Source: Bradyrhizobium commune (GTDB taxonomy: Bacteria > Pseudomonadota > Alphaproteobacteria > Rhizobiales > Xanthobacteraceae). From it: a DNA stretch of 64,000 bases. The stretch spans positions 5,394,001 through 5,458,000 of the forward strand of contig NZ_CP061379.1 in assembly GCF_015624505.1 (NCBI RefSeq), written 5' to 3'. Positions 8,178-16,437 of the stretch are shown here, piece by piece. The position numbers were made by a program, and so were the translations under genes. Each line of letters starts with the position of its first letter. Position 1 is the stretch's first letter. The notes beneath the pieces were generated by a model that worked only from the letters and a program-made list of their open reading frames with translations, ran no database searches and was not told the origin of the DNA.

Positions 8178-9320
8178 CTACTCTGCCGCGATCGGCATCT
8201 CGTCCATATGCTCGTGCAGCACCACGCCTGACAGCGGATCGAATTCGCCAACCCACGGCTTTCGCGCCAGCACCGACTTGGTGTGCAAATAGCCGGCGTC
8301 CCAGCGCCGCTTGATTCCGCGCGGGCTGAAATCGATGTCCTTGGTGTGGGTCTCGCGATCGAGCTGTGGCGCCAGCAGCCGCACCACATGCATGCGGGTC
8401 GAGCAGCCGTAGGCGATCAACTCCCTCACAGCAGGATCGCTGCGCTCGCTCTCCGACAATCGCGCCGCAAGCTGGTTGATGACATGGCGCAGGCGATGGG
8501 CCTGCTGCTGCCGCGCAATCTGGCTCGCGATGCGGCTGGAATATTGCACGTCCTTGTGACGGTTGAAGACCTCCGCCATCGTCATCGGCTCGGCACCGAT
8601 GGGATTCCACAGATGCACGGAGAAGATCAGCGAATCCCTGCGCGGGTTGTCGTCGAACACGGCTTCGGTCGGCGTGTTCGACAGGATGCCGCCGTCCCAA
8701 TAGAGATCGCCGTCGATACGCACCGCCGGAAAGGCCGGCGGCAGCGCGCCCGAAGCCATCACATGCTTCGCCGTCAGCGCGCCGTCGCGGCTGTCGAAAT
8801 AGCGCATCTGACTGGTGCCGACATGCGCCGCGCCGACGGTGAGGCGCGGCGCGCAGCGATTGGCCAGATCGAAATCGACGAGCTCGAGCAGCGTCTTCTC
8901 CAGCGGCGCGGTCGAATAGAAGCCGGCGTTGTCGGCACCAAGCGGATAGGAATCGCCCGCATGCGCCAACGGATTTGGCCGGAAGAAGCCGGCAACGCCA
9001 TGCGTGACGGTCGACCAATAGGCCAGCTTCTCGTTGAAGCCGGGAAACGCGGTCGGCACATTCCAGGCCGGCTTCTGCTCCATCCGCTTCCAGAATTCCC
9101 GCAGCCGCGCGACCCGATGCTCCGGCGCATTGCCGGCGATCAGGCTGGCGTTGATGGCGCCGATCGAGGTGCCGATGACCCAGTCCGGCTCGATGCCCGC
9201 CTCGTGCAGCGCCTGGTAGACGCCGGCCTGGTACGAGCCAAGCGCACCGCCGCCCTGGAGCACCAGCACGACCTGGCCCGGCAGGTTGCTGCTCTGTGTG
9301 TTGTTCTGGGTGCCGCTCAT
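8178..9320 (-). CDS. Patatin-like phospholipase
   Basis: This 380-residue protein is a patatin-like acyl hydrolase with the full Ser-Asp dyad: oxyanion loop LQGGGALGSYQAG near residue 27, nucleophile elbow GTSIGAIN and the aspartate in YWDGGILSNTP. A C-terminal DUF3734-type extension (from about residue 260) is present, as in the rhizobial group found beside 3-hydroxybutyrate dehydrogenase. The ATG at 9320 has AGGAG seven bases upstream; upstream in-frame starts lack a ribosome site. It lies 70 bp after bdhA on the same strand, so the two probably form an operon. The association suggests a role in polyhydroxybutyrate granule or lipid turnover, which is inference. Confidence 0.88.
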   Translation of the reverse strand: MSGTQNNTQSSNLPGQVVLVLQGGGALGSYQAGVYQALHEAGIEPDWVIGTSIGAINASLIAGNAPEHRVARLREFWKRMEQKPAWNVPTAFPGFNEKLAYWSTVTHGVAGFFRPNPLAHAGDSYPLGADNAGFYSTAPLEKTLLELVDFDLANRCAPRLTVGAAHVGTSQMRYFDSRDGALTAKHVMASGALPPAFPAVRIDGDLYWDGGILSNTPTEAVFDDNPRRDSLIFSVHLWNPIGAEPMTMAEVFNRHKDVQYSSRIASQIARQQQAHRLRHVINQLAARLSESERSDPAVRELIAYGCSTRMHVVRLLAPQLDRETHTKDIDFSPRGIKRRWDAGYLHTKSVLARKPWVGEFDPLSGVVLHEHMDEMPIAAE

Positions 9321-9390
9321 GGTTCGCTCCTGATCAGCCTGCACTGCCTGGATATTCGCTGCCGGCAGCGACTTGTTACGCCGGCTCATG

Positions 9391-10215
9391 TTAATGCGCG
9401 GTCCAGCCGCCGTCGACCGGCAGCGCGACGCCGGTGATCGACGCGGCCGCGTCGGTCGACAGGAACACCGCCAGCGCGCCGAGCTCCTCGACCGTGACAA
9501 AGCGCTTGTTCGGCTGCTGGGCAAGCAGCACGTCGCGGATCACCTGGTCGCGCGAGATACCGTGGGCCCTGGCTTGCCCGTCGATCTGCGCCTCGACCAG
9601 CGGGGTATGGACATAGCCGGGGCAGATCGCGTTGCATGTGATCCCGTCCTCGGCCGTCTCCAGCGCCGTCACCTTCGTGAGGCCGACGATGCCATGCTTG
9701 GCCGTGACATAGGCCGCCTTGAACGGCGAGCCGACCAGGCCGTGCGTGGAAGAAATGTTGATGATCCGGCCAAAGCCGTTCCGGCGCATCGCCGGCAGCG
9801 CGAGCCGCGTGGTGTGGAAGGCGGACGACAGATTGATCGCGAGGATCTGGTCCCATCTCTCGACCGGAAACTGGTCAAGCGGCGCGACATGCTGGATGCC
9901 GGCATTGTTGACGAGGATGTCGAGCCGGCCGGATTGCGCCACCGTCGCCGCGATCATCTCTGCGATCGACTTCGGCCGCGTCATGTCCGCCGGCGAGTAG
10001 CTCGCCTTGACGCCGAACTCGGCCTCGACGGCCTCTCGCGTCCTGCCGATCTCAGCGGCGACGCCGAGCCCGTTGAACACGATATCGGCACCAGAAGCGG
10101 CCAGCGCTCGCGCAATGCCGAGACCGATGCCGCTGGTCGAACCGGTGACCAGCGCCACTTTCCCGGCCAGGACACGTGACGAAACGGAGGTTTGCGTCTT
10201 GACGGGGATGTTCAT
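9391..10215 (-). CDS. bdhA: 3-hydroxybutyrate dehydrogenase
   Basis: This 274-residue short-chain dehydrogenase oxidises D-3-hydroxybutyrate to acetoacetate with NAD, the step that follows polyhydroxybutyrate depolymerisation. It has the cofactor motif TGSTSGIGLGIA, the NNAG motif in ILVNNAGIQHVAPL, the catalytic Ser in NISSTHGLVGSP and Tyr-Lys in AAYVTAKHG. The QHVAPLDQFP segment, the LLAQQPNKRFVTVEE region and the VDGGWTAH end are typical of BdhA rather than generic SDRs. It is transcribed divergently from the LysR gene at 10404, with a LysR-type box in the shared 188-bp gap, and is followed by the patatin gene. Confidence 0.92.
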   Translation of the reverse strand: MNIPVKTQTSVSSRVLAGKVALVTGSTSGIGLGIARALAASGADIVFNGLGVAAEIGRTREAVEAEFGVKASYSPADMTRPKSIAEMIAATVAQSGRLDILVNNAGIQHVAPLDQFPVERWDQILAINLSSAFHTTRLALPAMRRNGFGRIINISSTHGLVGSPFKAAYVTAKHGIVGLTKVTALETAEDGITCNAICPGYVHTPLVEAQIDGQARAHGISRDQVIRDVLLAQQPNKRFVTVEELGALAVFLSTDAAASITGVALPVDGGWTAH

Positions 10216-10321
10216 GATCCAATCCTTCTCTCGCGATGGCCGGCCCGACGCCGCACCGTGTCTGCGGCGAAATGTGCGGGATCATCCGGTCTCGCGGAAA
10301 TGCCGGTTGGCTTCCGAATCC

Positions 10322-10336
10322 ATACGCCGGCGCTAT
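10322..10336. promoter_or_regulatory. LysR-type box in the bdhA/LysR intergenic region
   Basis: ATAC-N7-CTAT contains the T-N11-A core of LysR operators. It differs by one base from the two ATAG-N7-CTAT boxes at 12139-12155 and 12164-12178. It lies 68 bp before the LysR start and 107 bp before the bdhA start, a normal place for an autoregulatory site. That the neighbouring LysR binds it is inference. Confidence 0.45.
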
Positions 10337-10403
10337 CGCCTGCGGGATGTCATTCCCGGCCCCGATCGGCTAGATTTCGGTCGATCCTGCCGGGAGCCGA
10401 TCC

Positions 10404-11291
10404 ATGGAAATGCACCAGGTCCGCTATTTCCTCGCGGTGGCGCAGCTGTTGAATTTCACCCGCGCCGCCGAGGAGTGCAACGTGACGCAGCCCTCGCTGA
10501 CGCGCGCGATCAAGCAGCTCGAGGCCGAGCTCGGCGGCGATCTGTTTCGCCGCGAGCGGCCGGCTGCGCAGCTGACCGAGCTCGGCCAGCGCATGCATCC
10601 ACTCTTGAAGCAGTGCTACGACGCCGCTGTCGGCGCACGCTCGCTCGCCTCCTCGTTCAGGAGCGGCGAGATCGGCGCGCTGCGCATCGCGCTGACGCAT
10701 TCGATCGATCTGGCGCTGCTGATTCCCCATCTCAACGAGATCCGGCGGCAGTTCAACCGGCTCGAATTCCGCTTCCTGCGCGGGACGAGCCGCGAGGTTG
10801 GCGAGTTCCTGAAGAAGGGCGAGGCCGAGCTCGGCATCGCCGCCGAGATCGATGAGGCCTGGGATCGGCTCGACACCTGGCCGCTGTTCACCGAGGCGTT
10901 CGATCTGGTCGTCAGCCGAGAGCATCGCCTGGCCGGCCACGGCACGATCGAGCCGGACGACCTGCGCGCGGAGCAATTGCTCGGCCGCAATTATTGCGAA
11001 CATGCCAAGCGCATCTCCGCGAGCCTGCGCGAGCACGGCATCGACGTCGACCACGGCCACGAGATCTCGAGCGAGCGCGACCTGATCGAGCTGGTCGAGG
11101 CCGATATCGGCATCGCCATGATGCCGCGCACTTCGCCGGTGCCGGACAGCCTGAAGCGCGCCGCGGTCACAGGCCTCGACGCACGCCGCACCGTCAGCCT
11201 TTACGGCGTCGCCGGCCGGCAGCGCACGGCGGTGGCCAACGCCGTGATGCGGATGCTGCGCGGGGCGGACTGGCGGGAGATTGCGGGGTAG
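10404..11291 (+). CDS. LysR-family transcriptional regulator
   Basis: This 295-residue LysR regulator has a clear helix-turn-helix (EMHQVRYFLAVAQLLNFTRA, then CNVTQPSLTRAIKQLEAELG) and an effector-binding domain from about residue 90. It is divergent from the bdhA-patatin pair, so regulation of 3-hydroxybutyrate use is the simplest guess. The intergenic box ATAC-N7-CTAT is matched by a pair of ATAG-N7-CTAT boxes before the cupin gene, so this regulator may also act there. It is convergent with the peroxiredoxin gene, 16 bp apart. Confidence 0.9.
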   Translation: MEMHQVRYFLAVAQLLNFTRAAEECNVTQPSLTRAIKQLEAELGGDLFRRERPAAQLTELGQRMHPLLKQCYDAAVGARSLASSFRSGEIGALRIALTHSIDLALLIPHLNEIRRQFNRLEFRFLRGTSREVGEFLKKGEAELGIAAEIDEAWDRLDTWPLFTEAFDLVVSREHRLAGHGTIEPDDLRAEQLLGRNYCEHAKRISASLREHGIDVDHGHEISSERDLIELVEADIGIAMMPRTSPVPDSLKRAAVTGLDARRTVSLYGVAGRQRTAVANAVMRMLRGADWREIAG

Positions 11292-11307
11292 TTATCCCGC
11301 TCGGGAT

Positions 11308-12024
11308 TCACTGGTCCCCACTCGCGCCTTCCAGCGCCGCGAGCAGATCGTCGATCTCCATGCGCTTGCGAAAGTCCGGATCGACGAAGCGCGCCTTCAC
11401 GATCCCGTCGCGGCCGACCACGAAGACGGCGGGGATCGGCAGCATCCAGCCATCATTGCCGTGAAATTTTGCCATATCCTGATAGGACAGCAGCTGCTGG
11501 ATCTCGTTGCCGAGCCAGATCGCAAGATTGAGCGACAGCGCATAGCCGTTGTCGAGGTCGGTCAGGATCGGAAAACGCGCGTCGGCGTCGTCCTTGAGGT
11601 GTTCGGTAAATTGCTGGGTCTCCGGCATGATCGCAACGATTTGCGCGCCCGTCTCCCTGATGCGCGCGCCGGCCTGGGCCACCGCCCGCATGTTGAGACG
11701 GCAATAGGGGCACCAGTGTCCGCGGAAGAACATCACCGCCACCGGGCCCTGCTCCAGCAGCGCGGACAGCGCGACCAGACGCCCGGCCTCGTCGGGCAAC
11801 ACGAACGGCGGCATCGCATCGCCCGGACGCGGCGCAGTCTCGCCGCCGCCGTTGCCGTTCAATCGCGTCACCAGCCGATCGACTGCCTCGCCATAGGCTG
11901 GGAACACCTCGCGACTGGCATCGGCGTAGGCGCGGAGCTGCTCGTTCAGCGTCCCTTCCATGTCGCGGCAGCGCTGGAAGGCGAGCCTGAGACGTTCGGC
12001 ATCTTCTGGCGAAAGGTCTGTCAT
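11308..12024 (-). CDS. Peroxiredoxin-like (AhpC/TSA) protein
   Basis: This 238-residue protein has a thioredoxin-fold AhpC/TSA domain from about residue 70, with the active-site segment FFRGHWCPYCRLNMRA (CxxC with tryptophan and proline) and the conserved PAVFVVGRDGIVKARFVDPD near the end. It should reduce peroxides or act as a thiol oxidoreductase. An N-terminal helical extension of about 65 residues (DLSPEDAERLRLAFQRCRD) is usual in this rhizobial subgroup. The ATG at 12024 has GGAG six bases upstream; an earlier TTG at 12039 is less likely. It is divergent from the cupin gene across a 256-bp region with two LysR-type boxes. No signal peptide was seen, so it is probably cytoplasmic. Confidence 0.83.
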   Translation of the reverse strand: MTDLSPEDAERLRLAFQRCRDMEGTLNEQLRAYADASREVFPAYGEAVDRLVTRLNGNGGGETAPRPGDAMPPFVLPDEAGRLVALSALLEQGPVAVMFFRGHWCPYCRLNMRAVAQAGARIRETGAQIVAIMPETQQFTEHLKDDADARFPILTDLDNGYALSLNLAIWLGNEIQQLLSYQDMAKFHGNDGWMLPIPAVFVVGRDGIVKARFVDPDFRKRMEIDDLLAALEGASGDQ

Positions 12025-12137
12025 CTCCGGCTCCGGCAAGAGTTCGCATTATTTTGACGTTCCGTCCCTCATGCAAGGGGTGAGAACGATCCAACGCCCG
12101 ATCCCGAGGCTGCGGAAATGCCGATGCCCAATCGGTT

Positions 12138-12178
12138 CGATAGCTCTCGCCTATCGCGCGGCCATAGCATGGCGCTAT
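12138..12178. promoter_or_regulatory. Tandem LysR-type boxes between peroxiredoxin and cupin genes
   Basis: Two inverted repeats of the form ATAG-N7-CTAT lie 24 bp apart centre to centre: CGATAG-N7-CTATCG at 12138-12156 and ATAG-N7-CTAT at 12164-12178. Each has the T-N11-A spacing of LysR recognition and activation sites. They lie about 100-145 bp before the cupin start and a similar distance from the divergent peroxiredoxin start, so either or both could be the target. The regulator is not identified; the LysR at 10404 is a candidate because a near-identical box lies before it. Confidence 0.6.
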
Positions 12179-12280
12179 CGCACCGAAAGCGAAACGGCAT
12201 TTCAGAACAGGCGCGGTCTCGCAGATGCTCCTGCCATAGCCCGCAACCGGCGAGGTTGCGGCCAACCCAGGAGACGTCCC

Positions 12281-12763
12281 ATGCTCAAGCACTCACCATT
12301 GTCGCGCCTGATCTGGCCGGGCCTTGCCATCGCCGGCGCGCTGGCGCTGTCGGCGCAGCCGGTGCTCGCGGGCGAATGCCCGGCCGACAAGATCAAGCCG
12401 AATGCGCATCAGATGGTCGACTACAAGCCGGTCGGCGTCACCGACACAACGCTCGGCGCCATCGATCTCGGCAAGCAGCCGGCGCATATCGAAGGCCGCG
12501 AGCTGCGCTTCCGCAAGCTCACCATCGAGCCCGGCGGCATCGTGCCCTGGCACAGCCATGACGACCGCCCGGCCCTGATCTTCGTGCAGCAGGGCGAGAT
12601 CGTCGAATACGCCTCCAACTGCGTCGATCCGATCGTGCACAAGGCAGGCGACATCCGCCCCGAGGTGTTCGGCACCTCGCACTGGTGGAAGAACCTCGGC
12701 AAGGAGACGGTCATCCTCTACGTCGGCGACGTTCGCAAGGATCCGAACGACCACAACATGTAA
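12281..12763 (+). CDS. Exported cupin-domain protein
   Basis: This 160-residue protein has a cleavable signal peptide (hydrophobic residues 10-28, ending SAQPVLAGE) and one cupin barrel. The metal-binding motif is visible as PGGIVPWHSHDDRP with its histidines, followed by the second cupin motif around GDIRPEVFGTSHWW. It is therefore a periplasmic small beta-barrel that may bind a metal or a small ligand. The ATG at 12281 has AGGAG eight bases upstream. It precedes an MFS transporter on the same strand, with two strong hairpins in the 104-bp gap. The function is unknown; partner, sensor and isomerase roles are all possible for this fold. Confidence 0.8.
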   Translation: MLKHSPLSRLIWPGLAIAGALALSAQPVLAGECPADKIKPNAHQMVDYKPVGVTDTTLGAIDLGKQPAHIEGRELRFRKLTIEPGGIVPWHSHDDRPALIFVQQGEIVEYASNCVDPIVHKAGDIRPEVFGTSHWWKNLGKETVILYVGDVRKDPNDHNM

Positions 12764-12791
12764 CGCGTGCGCTCGATCCCAGCGCACGCGT
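12763..12791 (+). terminator. Perfect 11-bp hairpin directly after the cupin stop
   Basis: ACGCGTGCGCT (12763-12773), a 7-base loop and AGCGCACGCGT (12781-12791) form a perfect stem beginning at the last base of the cupin stop codon. There is no T tract after it, so it is either a weak terminator or a transcript-end stabiliser that would favour cupin mRNA over the MFS gene. Confidence 0.55.
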
Positions 12792-12799
12792 TGCCGGGT

Positions 12800-12843
12800 G
12801 TGGCGCCCGGAGCCCCCATGCTGCCCGGCGTGCCGGGCGCCAC
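12800..12843 (+). terminator. Second perfect 11-bp hairpin before the MFS gene
   Basis: GTGGCGCCCGG (12800-12810) pairs with CCGGGCGCCAC (12833-12843) around a 22-base loop. It follows the first hairpin by 8 bases and ends 24 bases before the MFS start. No U-run is present. Confidence 0.45.
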
Positions 12844-12867
12844 ATTCGTCACCGCAGAGGCGATGCC

Positions 12868-14070
12868 ATGACCGATCTTTCCGCGCCGATCAAATCCGCG
12901 ATGATGCCGATGGATGCGCATTCCCCCGGTCTCGCGTTTCGTTCGCTCGTCATCGGCCTGACCGCGTTCCTGACCGTCGTCGACCTCTTCGCGACGCAGG
13001 CGATCCTGCCCTCGCTGACGCGCCATTATGGCGTCACGCCTGCGGCGATGGGCTTTGCCGTCAATGCCTCCACCTTCGGCATGGCGACAGCCAGCCTCGT
13101 CGTCGGCTTCTTCAGCCCGCACATCAACCGGCGCACCGGCATCCTGATCAGCCTGTTGGCGCTGGCGATCCCCACCAGCCTGCTGGCATCGGCGCCAAAC
13201 CTCACCGTCTTCACCGCCTTGCGGGTCGCGCAGGGCCTGTGCATGGCGTCCGCCTTCGCGCTGACGCTCGCTTATCTCGGCGAGCAATGCAGCGCCATGG
13301 ATTCCGGCGGCGCCTTTGCCGCCTATATCACTGGCAATGTCGCGAGCAACCTCATTGGCCGGCTGATCTCGGCAGCGGTTGCCGACAGCCTCGGCCTCGC
13401 CTGGAATTTTTACATCTTCGCAGCCCTCAATCTCGTGGGCGCGGTGCTGGTCTATTTCACCATCCAGCGCGTGCAACCGATGCATGCGATGATGCCGGCG
13501 GGATCGCCGCTGGAAGCCACGATTGCGCATTGGCGCAATCCGCGGCTGCGCGCCGCTTTCGGCATCGGCTTCTGCATCCTGTTCGCCTTTATCGGCACTT
13601 TTACGTTCGTCAATTTCGTGCTGGTCCGGCCGCCGCTGTCGCTCGGCATGATGGACCTCGGCTTCGTTTATTTCGTGTTCCTGCCGTCGGTCGTCACGAC
13701 ATTGCTGGCAGGCAAGGTGGCCTCGCGCCTCGGGACGCGGCCGACGCTCTGGGGTTCGCTCGCCGTCGCCGGGCTCGGCTTGCCGCTGATGCTGGCGCCG
13801 CATCTTGGCGAAGTCCTCGCCGGCATGGTGCTGGTCGGTGTCGGCACCTTCTTCGCACAGGCCGCCGCCACCGGCTTCATCGGACAGGCGGCCACCGACA
13901 ATCGCGGCATCGCCAGCGGCACCTATCTCGCCTGCTATTTCTGCGGCGGGCTGATCGGCACAGCCGTGCTCGGCCGCCTGTTCGATGCTTACGGCTGGCA
14001 CGCCTGTGTCGCCGGGGTCGGCGCAGCCCTTGCCGCGGCGGCGCTGCTGACGTTCAGTCTGAAGCGCTAG
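12868..14070 (+). CDS. MFS transporter
   Basis: This 400-residue inner-membrane protein has about twelve hydrophobic segments and belongs to the major facilitator superfamily. The first helix pair contains LTAFLTVVDLFATQAILPSL followed by LTRHYGVTPAAMGFAVNAST, a pattern like that of the DHA1/YnfM-type drug exporters. The start is the ATG at 12868 with AGAGG upstream. It lies downstream of the cupin gene on the same strand and overlaps the convergent fixS gene by four bases at their stops. The substrate is unknown. Confidence 0.85.
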   Translation: MTDLSAPIKSAMMPMDAHSPGLAFRSLVIGLTAFLTVVDLFATQAILPSLTRHYGVTPAAMGFAVNASTFGMATASLVVGFFSPHINRRTGILISLLALAIPTSLLASAPNLTVFTALRVAQGLCMASAFALTLAYLGEQCSAMDSGGAFAAYITGNVASNLIGRLISAAVADSLGLAWNFYIFAALNLVGAVLVYFTIQRVQPMHAMMPAGSPLEATIAHWRNPRLRAAFGIGFCILFAFIGTFTFVNFVLVRPPLSLGMMDLGFVYFVFLPSVVTTLLAGKVASRLGTRPTLWGSLAVAGLGLPLMLAPHLGEVLAGMVLVGVGTFFAQAAATGFIGQAATDNRGIASGTYLACYFCGGLIGTAVLGRLFDAYGWHACVAGVGAALAAAALLTFSLKR

Positions 14071-14237
14071 CGCTTCGGTTGCGCTTCCTGCGGCGGCGAA
14101 TCCTCATCGGCAATGGCCCGCCAGGCCGCGCCGTCGAGATCGTCATACTGGCCGCTGCGGAGCGACCAGAGGAAGGCGACGAGGCCGGCAAGCCCGAGCA
14201 TCAGCGCCAGCGGAACCAGGATGAGCAGGATCTCCAT
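14067..14237 (-). CDS. fixS: cbb3 oxidase maturation protein FixS/CcoS
   Basis: This 56-residue protein has one N-terminal membrane helix (MEILLILVPLALMLGLAGLV) and a short soluble tail with SGQYDDLDGAAWRAIADED. The SGQYDDLDG segment is the hallmark of CcoS, which is needed to insert cofactors into the catalytic subunit of cbb3 oxidase. Its ATG overlaps the fixI stop (ATGA), so translation is coupled, and it is the last gene of fixGHIS. It is shorter than the usual ORF cut-off. Its stop codon overlaps the stop of the opposing MFS gene. Confidence 0.93.
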   Translation of the reverse strand: MEILLILVPLALMLGLAGLVAFLWSLRSGQYDDLDGAAWRAIADEDSPPQEAQPKR

Positions 14238-16426
14238 CACGCAATCTCCCGCGTGCGGCTGCGCGCGCGCAGCGAATTCAGCATGACCAGGATCGACGAT
14301 CCGCTCATGGCGGCCGCCGCAATCAGGGGCGTCGCGACGCCGCTGATCGCGACCGGCACCGCGAGCACATTGTAGCCGATCGCGAGCCAGAGGTTTTGCC
14401 GCATCAGGTGCAGCGCCTTGCGCGCGGAATCGATGGCGGCAACGACCGGGGCCAGAGGCCGACCGAGAAAGACGAGATCGGCGGTGGCCTGGCTGAGATG
14501 CGCGGCCGAGATCGGCGATATCGAGACATGGGCGGCCGCCAGCGACGGTGCGTCGTTCATGCCGTCGCCGACCATCAGCACCTTGGCGCCGCGCCGCTTC
14601 AATTCCTCGATGCGCGCGATCTTGTCGGCCGGCGTCACGCCGGCGCGCCATTCCGGGATGCCCAGCGCATGGGCCACGGCGATGACCGCCGGCTCGCGGT
14701 CGCCGGAGAGAATTTCGATGCCGATGTTGCGCGCCTTCAGCGCCGCGATCACGGCCTGCGCATCCGGACGCAGACCCTGGCGCACCGAGAGAATGACTTT
14801 TTCGTCGCCCCTGCTGAAGGCCACAACGGAGGCTTCGGGATCGAGACCTGTGCTGCCGACCAGTGCCTCGGCGCCGCAGAAGGACCGCCGGCCGAGACGG
14901 ATCTCGACGCCGTCCACCGCCGCGCGCACGCCCTGCCCGGCTTCCTCGACCGCGCCGACGATCGGCGAGTTTGCGCTTGCGGCCTGCGCGACCGCTGCGG
15001 CGACCCGGTGATGGCTCGACAGGGCGAGGCGGCCAGCGAGCTCAAAGATATCAGCGGGAATATCGGCCGCATTCGTCACTTCGAGGTCAGGCAGCGTCAG
15101 CGTGCCGGTCTTGTCGAAAATAATGTGGTCGATTTCCGCCAACCGCTCGATCGCATCGCCCGAATTGAGCAGCACGCCCGCCCTGAACATCGCGCCCGAG
15201 GCCACCGTCTGTACAGTGGGGATCGCAAGCCCAAGCGCACAGGGACAGGTGATGATCAGCACGGCGACGCCGGTCACGATGGCATCGTGCCAGCTTGCGC
15301 CGAGCAGGACCCAGCCGATAGCGGTGATCAGCGCCGTCGCATGCACCAGCGGCGCGTAGAGCCGCGAGGCACGGTCGGCGAGCCGCATGTAGCGCGAGCG
15401 GGCCTGGAGCGCATTGTCGAGAAGCCGCGTGATCTCGGCGAGCAGCGTCGCCTCCGACGCGGCCGAGACGCGCACCCGCAGCGTGCCGGAGATGTTCATC
15501 GAGCCCGCATAGACTGGCGTGCCCTGCGCCGCCGTGACATAGAGCGTCTCGCCGGTGATCAGGCTCTGGTCGATCTCGGATCGCCCCTCGATCACGGTGC
15601 CGTCGACCGCGCAGCACTCGCCGGGCCGCAGCAGCACGATGTCGCCGGGACGGATCGCAGCCACCGGCACCTGCGAGATCTCGTCGGGCCCGACGAACTT
15701 CGCCGCCGTGTCCGCCTTCAGCGCCGCGAGATTGCCGGCAACCGCGCGCGTCCGCCGCCGCATGTTCTGGTCGAGGAAGCGGCCGACCAAGAGGAAGGTC
15801 AGCAGCATGATCGCCGCGTCGAAATAGGCGTGCTCGGCGTGCTTGATGGTCTCGACCACGGACATGCCGAGCGCAAGACATACGCCGATCGAGATCGGCA
15901 CGTCCATGTTGGTGGTCTTGTTCGACAACGCGCGCCAGGCCGAGCGGAAGAACGGCCGGCCGGCATAGGCCGCCGCCGGCAGCGCGATCAGCGCCGACAG
16001 CCAGTGAAAGAAGTCGCGCTGCTCCGGCAGCATGTCCGAGACGTTGCCCGACCACACCGGGATCGACAGCATCATCACGTTCATGGTGGCAAAGGCCGCG
16101 ACGCCGAGGCAGCGCAGCAGGAAGCGCGATTCCGCGACCTCGGTCGCCTCCGCACTTTCGGTCTCGTATGGATAGGCCTTGTAGCCGAGCTCTTCTAGCC
16201 GATCGATGAAGTTGCTGGGATCGAGCGTGCCCTGCTTCCATTCCAGTGCAACGCGCCGGTCGGTGAGGTTCACGCGCGCCAGCGTGACATCAGGAATGGC
16301 GGAGAGCCCGCGCTCGATCTTGGCCATGCAGCCGGCGCAGTGAACGCCCTCGACCGCGAGATCGATGTGCTGGAGGCCATCGCCTGCGGCCCGGACGTAG
16401 TGCGAGAAATCGCGCGTGAACTGCAT
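14237..16426 (-). CDS. fixI: Copper-transporting P1B-type ATPase FixI/CcoI
   Basis: This 729-residue P-type ATPase moves copper for cbb3 oxidase assembly. It has an N-terminal heavy-metal domain with GVHCAGCM, the intramembrane CPC motif (ITCPCALGLAIPT), the phosphorylation site FDKTGTLTLPD and the hinge GDGMNDAPSLA. Two N-terminal helix pairs and the later membrane helices fit the P1B group. The C-terminal region carries VSISPISAAHLSQATADLV, as in CcoI. The ATG at 16426 follows the fixH stop by 11 bases; longer readings upstream run into fixH. It overlaps fixS by the ATGA junction. It is expected to be controlled by FixK2 with the rest of the operon. Confidence 0.95.
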   Translation of the reverse strand: MQFTRDFSHYVRAAGDGLQHIDLAVEGVHCAGCMAKIERGLSAIPDVTLARVNLTDRRVALEWKQGTLDPSNFIDRLEELGYKAYPYETESAEATEVAESRFLLRCLGVAAFATMNVMMLSIPVWSGNVSDMLPEQRDFFHWLSALIALPAAAYAGRPFFRSAWRALSNKTTNMDVPISIGVCLALGMSVVETIKHAEHAYFDAAIMLLTFLLVGRFLDQNMRRRTRAVAGNLAALKADTAAKFVGPDEISQVPVAAIRPGDIVLLRPGECCAVDGTVIEGRSEIDQSLITGETLYVTAAQGTPVYAGSMNISGTLRVRVSAASEATLLAEITRLLDNALQARSRYMRLADRASRLYAPLVHATALITAIGWVLLGASWHDAIVTGVAVLIITCPCALGLAIPTVQTVASGAMFRAGVLLNSGDAIERLAEIDHIIFDKTGTLTLPDLEVTNAADIPADIFELAGRLALSSHHRVAAAVAQAASANSPIVGAVEEAGQGVRAAVDGVEIRLGRRSFCGAEALVGSTGLDPEASVVAFSRGDEKVILSVRQGLRPDAQAVIAALKARNIGIEILSGDREPAVIAVAHALGIPEWRAGVTPADKIARIEELKRRGAKVLMVGDGMNDAPSLAAAHVSISPISAAHLSQATADLVFLGRPLAPVVAAIDSARKALHLMRQNLWLAIGYNVLAVPVAISGVATPLIAAAAMSGSSILVMLNSLRARSRTREIA

Positions 16427-16437
16427 GATATATTCTC

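Noticed and set aside
14396..16198. 600-codon plus-strand frame opposite fixI
   Set aside because: It is a shadow of fixI; the translation is low-complexity, rich in Arg, His and Asp, and no family motif is visible.
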